From contig DATGIQ010000294.1 of the NCBI GenBank assembly GCA_035295665.1, forward strand, positions 1 to 11,810: 11,810 nt of DNA, written 5' to 3'. The notes under the pieces were generated by a model. It ran no database searches and was not told where the DNA came from. It saw only the letters and a list, made by a program, of their open reading frames with translations. The position numbers were made by a program, and so were the translations under genes. This document shows, in pieces, positions 1 through 5,866 of the stretch. Positions within the stretch are counted from its first letter, which is position 1. Every line of letters starts with the position of its first letter. The stretch is from DATGIQ01 sp035295665. GTDB lineage: Bacteria > Planctomycetota > Planctomycetia > Gemmatales > Gemmataceae.

Positions 1-46
1 CGTAGCCTCGAATGCCGAACATGTGATACAGTAAGCTGGTGGACAT
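1..46 (-). CDS. Transposase, N-terminal 15 residues only (ISL3-like)
   Basis: The start codon is ATG at 46-44 on the minus strand, preceded by a good ribosome binding site, GAGAGG at 58-53, with a 6-base spacer. The visible product is MSTSLLYHMFGIRGY and then the window ends. I recognise MSTSLLYHxFGIRGY as the usual opening of a transposase group common in planctomycetes and often labelled ISL3. This rests on recall of the family, not on an alignment. No catalytic residue is visible. The gene points away from the esterase remnant on its right. Its start codon sits inside one arm of a perfect inverted repeat (40-51 / 90-101), which may limit its translation from read-through transcripts. Confidence 0.55.
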   Translation of the reverse strand, partial: MSTSLLYHMFGIRGY

Positions 47-101
47 GGTTTTCCTCTCAAAGGTTGTTTTTGCTTAACTTCAAGAGTGCAAACCATGTCC
101 A
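40..101 (-). promoter_or_regulatory. 12-bp perfect inverted repeat enclosing the transposase start codon
   Basis: TGGACATGGTTT at 40-51 and AAACCATGTCCA at 90-101 are exact reverse complements. They are separated by 38 bases that contain the transposase Shine-Dalgarno sequence. The left arm contains the transposase start codon. A transcript entering from the flanking DNA (right to left) would carry both arms and could fold so that the AUG is paired. A transcript starting inside the loop would not. This is the layout of the fold-back protection known from IS10 and IS50, but its function here is inferred. Confidence 0.5.
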
Positions 102-141
102 TCTTTTTCAAGACCTCCATACGCTCGACTCGGATGAACCC

Positions 142-732
142 ACATTGCGGAACTGGGGGGATCGGGACACGAATCGGCCCACCGAGTACAACTCGCTCGA
201 CGACAAATACGCACGGGTGATTACGGAGGAGCTGATGCCGGCGCTCAGCAAGGAGTACAACATTTCGAAGGATCCGGAGATGCACGGCATCGGCGGATCG
301 AGTTCAGGTGCCATTGCAGCATTCACGGTTGCCTGGGAGCGTCCGAACCATTTCCGCAAGGTGTTGAGCAACGTAGGTAGCTTCGTCAATCTCCGGGGTG
401 GGCACGTCTACCCCGAGAAGGTGCGCGCCAGCGAAAAGAAGCCAATCCGAGTTTTTCTGTGCGATGGGCGGAACGACAACCGCGGTCTCCGCAACGGCGT
501 TTACGACGAGCAGCGCGACTGGTTCTACCAGAACGTACGGCTGATGAAGGCCCTTACGGAAAAGGGTTACGACGTGAACTATGCATGGGGCATGAACCTG
601 CACGGTCAGAAGTTCGGCGGGGCGATCATGCCCGAGATGATGCGCTGGCTGTGGCGCGACGGCCCGGTATCGACCGACCCAAACGACATGGTAGAGCGGT
701 CCTTCCGCCAACCGGCTGAAAAGAAGAAATAA
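142..732 (+). pseudogene. Enterochelin-esterase-like alpha/beta hydrolase, 5'-truncated
   Basis: The surviving part belongs to the Fes/esterase D-like alpha/beta hydrolases, usually exported proteins of about 280-400 residues that hydrolyse ester bonds. The nucleophile elbow GGSSSG is present (bases about 295-312), as are VFLCDGRNDNRG for the acid region and LHGQKFGGAIMPEMMRWLWRD for the catalytic histidine and C-terminus. So the C-terminal two thirds is intact and ends at a normal TAA. Missing are the signal peptide and the first strands that normally precede WGDRDTNRPTEYN. Upstream of about 142 the sequence no longer resembles the family and belongs to the neighbouring insertion sequence. 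The frame stays open leftward to base 1, and a TTG at 64 could serve as a start giving 222 residues, but it has no clear ribosome binding site and the product would lack export. I read it as a disrupted gene. It converges on the HlyD-type gene to the right. Confidence 0.7.
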
Positions 733-737
733 GGAAC

Positions 738-762
738 GGCACGGCCGTAGTGGTAGCGTGCC
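738..762. terminator. Weak stem-loop between convergent genes
   Basis: GGCACG (738-743) can pair with CGTGCC (757-762) around a 13-base loop, just after the esterase stop codon. It lies in the 99-bp gap between two converging genes, where a bidirectional terminator would be expected. The stem is short, the loop is large and no T-run follows, so this is only a candidate. I see nothing else in the gap. Confidence 0.2.
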
Positions 763-831
763 CAGATTGGTCATGGCGAGGCGATGAGCCGTCCCCGGAG
801 CCATGTTGGGCCACCGCCAGATCATCACTTG

Positions 832-1866
832 TTAGCTGCCGGTGGGGCCGGTGATCCGCGCTTGGACGCGCAAATTCAGGGTCAGGCCGTCCCACGAATC
901 AAGGTCGATCAGCACTTCGCGAAAATAAAGATCCTTGTATTCGGCGGCACGGTCATTCTGGGGCGAACGTAGACCCATACGCGGCAGCACGAGGGCTACC
1001 CGACCGGCGAACTCCCTCCCTGGCAGTCCATCGGCCGTCACCACGACTCGTTGGTCGACGTGCACGTGGGAAGCGTCCAACTCCTCGACAAAGGCGCGCA
1101 CCCGGTACCGAGAGATGTCTGCGAACAGAAGGATCGGACGGGCACTGGTAGGCCCCGCCAGTTCGCCAGGCTCGGCATGGATCTGGAGAATGCAGCCATC
1201 CGACGGGGCGAGCAAGCGTGTCTTGGCCAGCTCGGCCTCCGCCAACCGCAAGCGTGCCTCGGCCGCCGCTACCCGCGCCGCTGCTGCTGCCAGGTCTTCG
1301 GAGCGTGCAGGGGCTTCTGCCAGTTCGCGCTCCGCGGTTGCTTGCTCCAACTCGGCCTGCGCCTGGACCATTTTGTAAAAGGAAGCCTCGCGCTCCGCGG
1401 TACTGACCGATTGGCTACTGGCAAGCCGCTGGGCCCGCTCACAGTCGGCCTTGGCTTTCAGGTAGGCGGCCCGGCAGGCATGCTCCAACGCTACCACCGC
1501 CTTGCGTTTCTCCAGCCGCTCACCATTTCGCAGGCGCGAGTATTCCGCCTGGGCAGCCGAGCGTTCAGCTTCGGCAAGAGCGACTTGCTGCGTTTGCGTC
1601 TCGTTGTTTAGCTCCACCAAGACGCTGCCGCGCGATACGGGCCGACCTTCCCGGAAATGGATGGCCGCTATCGTGCCGGTCACCAAGGGCCGCAGCGCAA
1701 TCTCCGGATGGCTTCCCTCAACCACGCCACTGGCAACTATTTCATCTTGGCCGGACCGAGCCACCCGGTCGACTCCCGTCGGGCCGGCCGCAGCCGTGCG
1801 AACGATGTAGCTCGTGATGCCACCAAAACTGCCGGTGATTAACAGAATGGTAAGTGCAGTTTTCAT
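832..1866 (-). CDS. HlyD/DevB-type membrane fusion protein (ABC exporter periplasmic adaptor)
   Basis: This 344-residue protein is a periplasmic adaptor linking an inner-membrane exporter to an outer-membrane channel. Residues 4-24 form a signal anchor. Residues 58-88 (VTGTIAAIHFREGRPVSRGSVLVEL) are the first half of a lipoyl/barrel-sandwich domain. Residues about 90-216 are rich in Ala, Glu, Arg and Gln and form a long helical hairpin. Residues 217-240 (TRLLAPSDGCILQIHAEPGELAGP) are the returning lipoyl half, and 252-300 a beta-barrel domain (VEELDASHVHVDQRVVVTADG). The length fits DevB-like adaptors. The start codon overlaps the stop of the preceding reductase gene by 4 bp (ATGA), and GAGG at 1877-1874 gives a suitable ribosome binding site, so the two are probably co-translated. 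The matching permease and ATPase genes lie on the opposite strand of the same locus. No TolC-like outer-membrane partner is in the window. Confidence 0.85.
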   Translation of the reverse strand: MKTALTILLITGSFGGITSYIVRTAAAGPTGVDRVARSGQDEIVASGVVEGSHPEIALRPLVTGTIAAIHFREGRPVSRGSVLVELNNETQTQQVALAEAERSAAQAEYSRLRNGERLEKRKAVVALEHACRAAYLKAKADCERAQRLASSQSVSTAEREASFYKMVQAQAELEQATAERELAEAPARSEDLAAAAARVAAAEARLRLAEAELAKTRLLAPSDGCILQIHAEPGELAGPTSARPILLFADISRYRVRAFVEELDASHVHVDQRVVVTADGLPGREFAGRVALVLPRMGLRSPQNDRAAEYKDLYFREVLIDLDSWDGLTLNLRVQARITGPTGS

Positions 1867-3011
1867 GATACCACCTCTTTCTCCCGTTTTGGCCGAGCTA
1901 GCCAGCTCTGGATGAAGACCTTGAGCCGTTCCTGGTCCCAGTGGAAATCGGCCTGGAGTCGATCCACACCAACGGCCCTCCCATTGGTGCGGTCGAAGGT
2001 TTTGCGACAGTTGAAATAGGGGCTATAGTGCGTCAGTCCTTTGCGGAACAACTGGTCCACCGCACTCAGGCGGGTAGTACTCGTGGCGATCTCGAACCGG
2101 CCGATTCCCGCCAGTGGACACGCGGCCTCGAAGAATTCCGCGACCTTCAAGGTGCGCTCATTGGTTATGTGAAAGACCCGGCCCAGACTCCGATCGCCAC
2201 AAGCGGCAAGGCTAAGCATCTCCTCAGCCACGAGGTCCACAGGTATCAAATTGCAGGTGGCTTCGGGATCGATGCCGACCTTCAAGGAATGCTTCTGGAA
2301 ATGGCCCGGCTGCTTGGCTTCCACCACCTCATGGAACTTTTCGAGCAGGTCCAGCACGCGATACATCCCCGCGTTACTGGACGAGCGGCAGGTCTGGGTG
2401 TGTCCGATGATGACGCTGGGCCGGAAAATGCGGTAGCCGAGCCCGTGCGCCCGGCAGTAGGCATCGACCATGTGCTCGCCGCGGAGTTTGCTCTCTTCGT
2501 AAACATTGTTAAACGTCTCCGGCCGGAGGTGAATCGTTTCGGGAACGCGGCCCGAGAGCGTGCCGGCGACGTAGGCCGTGCTGACGTGGTTGAAAACGGA
2601 GGCCCCTATGTCGCTGGCCAGCTCCAGCGTGCGCTGCAACCCGTTGACGTTGGTATCCCAGACCTCGCCCGTCGCTGTTTCCGTAAACTGCACCGATGCG
2701 GCACAGTGCCAGAATGCTCTTGGCCGTAGTGCTTGAATAGCCGCCCTCGCTTGCGGACTCAGGGAAGCATCGGGCGAACAGAAGTCCTCCTCGAACACGA
2801 GAACGCGCTGCTGCCACCCGGATGGCATGGGCCGGGCTCCCTGATCATGGCGAGCCGTGTGCAGGGCCTCAAAGACACGATCCCGCGCCGCCGTTCCACG
2901 CCGCCGAGCGAGGCAGATCACCTGGCAATCCCGATCGGCTTCCAGCAGGCAGGCGAGCAAATGGCTGCCCAGAAATCCTGTAGCTCCCGTGACTACCAAT
3001 GCTCCGGCCAT
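1863..3011 (-). CDS. Fatty-acyl/thioester reductase-like extended SDR
   Basis: This is an extended short-chain dehydrogenase/reductase of 382 residues, of the NAD_binding_4 (male sterility, thioester reductase) type. These enzymes use NAD(P)H to reduce acyl thioesters to aldehydes or alcohols. Seen directly: the Rossmann motif GATGFLG at 9-15, HVSTAYVAG at 142-150 with the family's STAY signature, and the catalytic YEESK at 171-175. A C-terminal segment YSPYFNCRKTFDRTN resembles the end of fatty acyl reductases. I set the start at 3011 because AAAGGAG (3025-3019) lies 7 bases upstream and the protein then begins just before the first beta strand. The frame is open to an ATG at 3101, but that adds 30 basic residues and would cover the likely promoter. 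It is a stand-alone reductase with no adenylation or carrier domain. It overlaps the adaptor gene by 4 bp, so it probably supplies or modifies a lipid for the exporter. The substrate is unknown. Confidence 0.8.
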   Translation of the reverse strand: MAGALVVTGATGFLGSHLLACLLEADRDCQVICLARRRGTAARDRVFEALHTARHDQGARPMPSGWQQRVLVFEEDFCSPDASLSPQARAAIQALRPRAFWHCAASVQFTETATGEVWDTNVNGLQRTLELASDIGASVFNHVSTAYVAGTLSGRVPETIHLRPETFNNVYEESKLRGEHMVDAYCRAHGLGYRIFRPSVIIGHTQTCRSSSNAGMYRVLDLLEKFHEVVEAKQPGHFQKHSLKVGIDPEATCNLIPVDLVAEEMLSLAACGDRSLGRVFHITNERTLKVAEFFEAACPLAGIGRFEIATSTTRLSAVDQLFRKGLTHYSPYFNCRKTFDRTNGRAVGVDRLQADFHWDQERLKVFIQSWLARPKREKEVVS

Positions 3012-3018
3012 GACTTTT

Positions 3019-3025
3019 CTCCTTT
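3019..3025 (-). promoter_or_regulatory. Shine-Dalgarno site that fixes the reductase start
   Basis: AAAGGAG on the minus strand is separated by 7 bases from the ATG at 3011. No comparable site precedes the upstream in-frame ATG at 3101, so 3011 is the preferred start. Confidence 0.7.
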
Positions 3026-3206
3026 GTAAAGCAGCCCGACGATTTCTTTGCTTTGTTTCCATCTCATATACGGCACGGCTGCGCAATTGTGACAAGGTCA
3101 TGGCGGCATCTGTTGGCGACCCGGGGGCGTTCGCCGCTTGCTCGCTTGACTGACCGATTTCCTGTCACAACCAATTGTCAAGCAAGTATGTGGAGTGATG
3201 AGTCAA

Positions 3207-3225
3207 ATGCCCGAGCTTCGGGCAT
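3207..3225 (+). promoter_or_regulatory. Hairpin abutting the permease ribosome binding site
   Basis: ATGCCCGA (3207-3214) and TCGGGCAT (3218-3225) form a perfect 8-bp stem with a 3-base loop. The base immediately after the stem begins the Shine-Dalgarno sequence GAGGAG (3226-3231) of the permease gene. In the mRNA this could modulate ribosome access or protect the 5' end. As DNA it is also a near-palindrome that a protein could bind. No T-run follows, so it is not a classical terminator. Confidence 0.4.
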
Positions 3226-3231
3226 GAGGAG
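3226..3231 (+). promoter_or_regulatory. Shine-Dalgarno site that fixes the permease start
   Basis: GAGGAG is followed by 7 bases and then the ATG at 3239. This favours 3239 over the in-frame ATG at 3224 and the far upstream ATG at 3053. Confidence 0.65.
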
Positions 3232-3238
3232 TCCAATC

Positions 3239-4372
3239 ATGGAATTGCTAGCGCTCAAAGCGATGCTGGCCGACCGCGGCAGATTGCTGACGGGTCTCAT
3301 GGGAGTCGGCTTTGCCGTTGTCTTGGTCAACCTACAGGGCGGCCTGTACCTCGGCCTGATGCACAAGGCCAGCCTGATCGTGGACTGTGGCCAGGCGGAT
3401 CTATGGCTGGGGCATCGCCATATGGAAAGCGTCGATTTGCCTGCCGCAATCCCGCAGCGCTGGGGCATGCGCCTTCGCGGCGTGGCCGGGGTGGAGCGGG
3501 CGGACCCCTACATCATCACGTACAGTGAATTCGCGATGCCCGATGGCCGGCATGAGCGTGTCGTCCTGGTCGGTACCGATGCCGCGGGCCTCCTGGGCAA
3601 TGCCTGGAGCATGGCAGCCGGCAATCCCCAGGCCGTCCGCCAGCCGGATGGCATCCTGGTCGATGCCTGCGAGCTCGACAAGCTGGGTTGGCCTCAGGTC
3701 GGCGACCTCTGCGAGCTAAACGGCCGGCGGGCTAGAATCGCCGGCTTGACGGACGGAATCGTAAGCTTCACCACCTGTCCCTATGTATTCACCACTCTGG
3801 AGCAGGCCCGTACAAAGTACAGCATCATCAGTATTCCACCGGGATGCTGCTCCTACATCCTGGTAAAGGCAAAACCCGGAACCAACCTTCCCGACCTCAT
3901 CGCTCGCATCCAGAAGCGCGTTCCGGAACTCGACATTCGGACGAAGAGCGATTACGCCCAGCGCTCCCGGCAATACTGGCAGGTGCGGACAGGGATCGGC
4001 CTCAGCTTCGGCTTGGCTGCGGTTCTCGGGCTGCTGGTAGGTTTGGTCATCGTGGCGCAAACCCTGTACGCATCGGTAAACGAGCGTCTCACCGAGTTCG
4101 CCACCCTGCGGGCGCTGGGGACCGGCGACGGCCCCATCGTTCGCTTCCTCGTTGCTCAGGCTCTTGGCCATGCTGGTCTCGGGTCGGGGTTCGGCATCGT
4201 GCTGTCGCAGCTCATCGGCCGAGTCCTGACCACGCCGCGGGCTCCGGTGCTCCTGAGCGCGTCGGTGATGGCAGGGAGTGTGGTGCTGGTCACCGTGGTC
4301 TGCATGGTGGCGGCTTGGTTGCCGTATCGGTGCATTCGCGGCCTTGATCCCGCAAGCGTGCTGCGAAAATGA
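3239..4372 (+). CDS. DevC/FtsX-type ABC transporter permease
   Basis: This 377-residue inner-membrane subunit belongs to the MacB/DevC-type (type VII) ABC transporters, in which four membrane helices flank a large periplasmic domain. Predicted helices are at about 17-37, 252-275, 303-330 and 338-362. The stretch between the first two (about 40-250) is soluble and periplasmic. The cytoplasmic loop NERLTEFATLRALG (281-294) and the C-terminal GLDPASVLRK match the FtsX-like permease pattern that contacts the ATPase. The N-terminus MELLALKAMLADRGRLLTGLMGVGFAVVLV is how DevC proteins usually begin. With GAGGAG 7 bases upstream it supports the start at 3239. A start at 3053 would add 62 residues without membrane or family character and would run through the promoter region. 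The gene leads a three-gene operon with the ATPase and hydroxylase. Its natural adaptor is the HlyD-type protein encoded divergently. Confidence 0.85.
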   Translation: MELLALKAMLADRGRLLTGLMGVGFAVVLVNLQGGLYLGLMHKASLIVDCGQADLWLGHRHMESVDLPAAIPQRWGMRLRGVAGVERADPYIITYSEFAMPDGRHERVVLVGTDAAGLLGNAWSMAAGNPQAVRQPDGILVDACELDKLGWPQVGDLCELNGRRARIAGLTDGIVSFTTCPYVFTTLEQARTKYSIISIPPGCCSYILVKAKPGTNLPDLIARIQKRVPELDIRTKSDYAQRSRQYWQVRTGIGLSFGLAAVLGLLVGLVIVAQTLYASVNERLTEFATLRALGTGDGPIVRFLVAQALGHAGLGSGFGIVLSQLIGRVLTTPRAPVLLSASVMAGSVVLVTVVCMVAAWLPYRCIRGLDPASVLRK

Positions 4373-4413
4373 CACGCCTCACGCCGGCTCGGCGAAGCAG
4401 AAGGGAATATCTC

Positions 4414-5145
4414 ATGCAACCGACCATCGAAGCCTGGGACGTACACAAGGGTTTTGGCACCGGTTCCGCCTGGCGGTCGATCCTGGGCGGCGTGAGCCTG
4501 ACAGTTGCCCGTGGCGAGACGGTTTACCTGGTGGGTCGCTCCGGCAGTGGAAAGACCACGCTGCTGTCTATCCTTGGATGCATCCTCACCCCCGACCGTG
4601 GCAGCGTACGCATCCTGGGGCAAGACCCGGCCCAGCTGAACGTGGCCCAGCGAGCCTCTTTCCGGGGGCGGAACCTCGGTTTCATCTTTCAGAGCTTTAA
4701 CCTGTTTCCGACGCTGTCGGCGCTCGACAACATTGTCCTTGCCCTGAGCGCACAAGGCGTCGGCCGGAAGGCTGCCGTCCTCCAAGCCGAGACCATGCTC
4801 GAACAGGTGGGCCTGAGCCAGCGGATTCGAGTGCGACCGGCGCAATTGAGCACGGGGGAGTGCCAGCGGGTGGCCATTGCCCGGGCTCTCGCCGGCAATC
4901 CGGAAGTGATCTTCGCCGACGAGCCGACCGCCTCCCTGGACACCGAGAATGGCCAAGTTGTTCTGCAACTCCTCACCGGAATGGTCCGCGCACGCGGCGC
5001 CTCGCTGGTGGTAGTGACACACGATAACCGCATCTTCCCGTTTGCCGACCGGATCCTGGAGCTGGAAGACGGACGCCTGAAACAGGAGCAGGCTCCTCAC
5101 ACCGGCACCCAGCGTCGGAGCATGATGAAAGGGCTTGTCGCATGA
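4414..5145 (+). CDS. DevA/LolD-type ABC transporter ATP-binding protein
   Basis: This is the ATPase subunit of the exporter, 243 residues and cytoplasmic. All nucleotide-binding motifs are visible: Walker A GRSGSGKT (41-48), Q-loop glutamine 93 in FQSFNLFP, signature LSTGE (145-149), Walker B VIFADE (165-170) with the catalytic glutamate followed by PTASLD, and switch histidine 203 in VVTHD. The signature has Thr in place of the usual second-position Gly (LSGGQ/E), a mild variant. I prefer the ATG at 4414 because AAGGGA (4401-4406) lies 7 bases upstream and the protein then starts at the usual place. An earlier ATG at 4369 overlaps the permease stop (ATGA) and would add 15 residues, but it has no ribosome binding site. 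The family includes LolD, MacB and DevA, which drive export of lipids, lipoproteins or glycolipids. The pairing with a DevC-type permease favours a DevA-like role. Confidence 0.88.
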   Translation: MQPTIEAWDVHKGFGTGSAWRSILGGVSLTVARGETVYLVGRSGSGKTTLLSILGCILTPDRGSVRILGQDPAQLNVAQRASFRGRNLGFIFQSFNLFPTLSALDNIVLALSAQGVGRKAAVLQAETMLEQVGLSQRIRVRPAQLSTGECQRVAIARALAGNPEVIFADEPTASLDTENGQVVLQLLTGMVRARGASLVVVTHDNRIFPFADRILELEDGRLKQEQAPHTGTQRRSMMKGLVA

Positions 5146-5663
5146 ATTCCATTGAGACCATTCCGTTCTTCGGGGGCGTGGCAGGAGCGATCACCGTATT
5201 TGTGATCGCGATCATTTTCAGCTCATTTGTCGAGTACTGGATTCATCGTTTGGCCCACGAGGGCATTGTGTTGAAGGAGGTTCATTGGAGTCATCACCAG
5301 ATCAACCGGACCGGCGGGTGGCTGTGGGATTATCTCTATGTAATCCGGATTGGGCTGTGGCCTTTTGCCTGGATCGGTTTTCCATTTGGCGTGCGCGTCG
5401 GGTTCATTTTCCTACTCGGGGAGATCGTCTACCTGGGATTGGCGGTCTACTCCCACGAGCTCCAGCACCGCTATCCCAACCAAGTGTTTTGGATGAAGTG
5501 TCCCGTCCATTACCTGCATCACCGCTACCGCAAAGGCAGCGACAACTTCGGCCTGTTGACCGACTTTTGGGACCGCGTCTTCAGGACCAGCTCGGACCAA
5601 TTTTGGAAGCCTAGCGGGGAAAAGATCTCGCTCCGCAAGCTGCTCGGGATCAAGTGGTACTAG
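5142..5663 (+). CDS. Fatty acid hydroxylase superfamily (sterol desaturase-like) membrane protein
   Basis: This is a short (173-residue) integral membrane di-iron oxygenase. The histidine boxes that bind the two irons are all visible: HRLAH (35-39), HWSHH (48-52), HELQH (105-109) and HYLHH (123-127). Hydrophobic segments at about 11-33 and 65-103 anchor it so that the boxes face the cytoplasm. Family members hydroxylate or desaturate fatty acyl chains, sterols or carotenoids with O2. Here an acyl chain is the likely substrate, given the acyl reductase and lipid-type exporter next door, but that is inference. The start codon overlaps the ATPase stop by 4 bp (ATGA), with GAAAGGG just upstream, so it is translationally coupled and belongs to the exporter operon. 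It is shorter than many family members (200-300 residues), but the core motif set is complete. Confidence 0.85.
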   Translation: MNSIETIPFFGGVAGAITVFVIAIIFSSFVEYWIHRLAHEGIVLKEVHWSHHQINRTGGWLWDYLYVIRIGLWPFAWIGFPFGVRVGFIFLLGEIVYLGLAVYSHELQHRYPNQVFWMKCPVHYLHHRYRKGSDNFGLLTDFWDRVFRTSSDQFWKPSGEKISLRKLLGIKWY

Positions 5664-5771
5664 GCAATCGCCTCGTCAGCCTTGCGAAAACGGATTTTGG
5701 GAAAGCACGCTCACAGGCCGACCTACCCGACGGGGGGACGAAGCAATATCTCACTTCTTGTAGTCGCTCGC

Positions 5772-5797
5772 GGATCCAGACTGCGTCGGATCCTTTT
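5772..5797 (+). terminator. Terminator-like hairpin after the exporter operon
   Basis: GGATCC (5772-5777), a bulged A, then GAC (5779-5781), loop TGC, GTC (5785-5787) and GGATCC (5788-5793) make a 9-bp stem, followed directly by TTTT. It lies 109 bases after the hydroxylase stop and 70 before the next start, where an intrinsic terminator would fit. The T-run is short, so confidence is moderate. Confidence 0.4.
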
Positions 5798-5866
5798 CCT
5801 CAATGAGATGATCCTGGCCCAGGTGGGAAGCGAATTCACGAAAAACAAGAATCACAGGAGCACTTC

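Larger units (their letters stand above)
1..141 (-). mobile_element. End of an insertion sequence, probably ISL3-like (partial, continues past left edge)
   Basis: The first 46 bases read, on the minus strand, as the start of a transposase gene, so this is the upstream end of an IS. The rest of the element lies outside the window. The right boundary is inferred. Read inward on the minus strand from position 141, the sequence begins GGGTTCATCC, and ISL3-type ends commonly start with GG. Recognisable esterase sequence starts immediately to the right, from about position 142. The terminal inverted repeat and target duplication cannot be confirmed because the other end is not visible. The boundary could be off by tens of bases. 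Confidence 0.55.
3012..3238. promoter_or_regulatory. Divergent intergenic region with mirrored TTGTGACA motifs
   Basis: This 227-bp gap must hold the promoters of both operons. TTGTGACA at 3087-3094 and its exact inverse TGTCACAA at 3163-3170 lie 68 bases apart. Each has a CAATTG on its inner or outer side (3084-3089 and 3172-3177). On the minus strand, TTGTCA (3095-3090) and TATATG (3070-3065) make a possible -35/-10 pair with a somewhat long 19-base spacer. That would start a transcript about 45-50 bases before the reductase. I could not find an equally good -10 for the plus-strand operon. The mirrored motifs overlap the minus -35 and could be operator half-sites for one shared regulator. 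This is inference from pattern only. Confidence 0.4.

Noticed and set aside
1941..2729. A 262-codon plus-strand frame opposite the reductase gene
   Set aside because: The sense strand encodes GATGFLG, HVSTAYV and YEESK in order. The antisense frame shows no domain and ends inside the gene.
3053..3238. N-terminal extension of the permease to an ATG at 3053
   Set aside because: It adds 62 residues with no family resemblance, crosses the divergent promoter region, and a strong GAGGAG site points to 3239.
4156..5100. A 314-codon minus-strand frame opposite the ABC ATPase
   Set aside because: The sense strand has every ABC motif in order. The antisense product is low in hydrophobic core pattern and resembles nothing.
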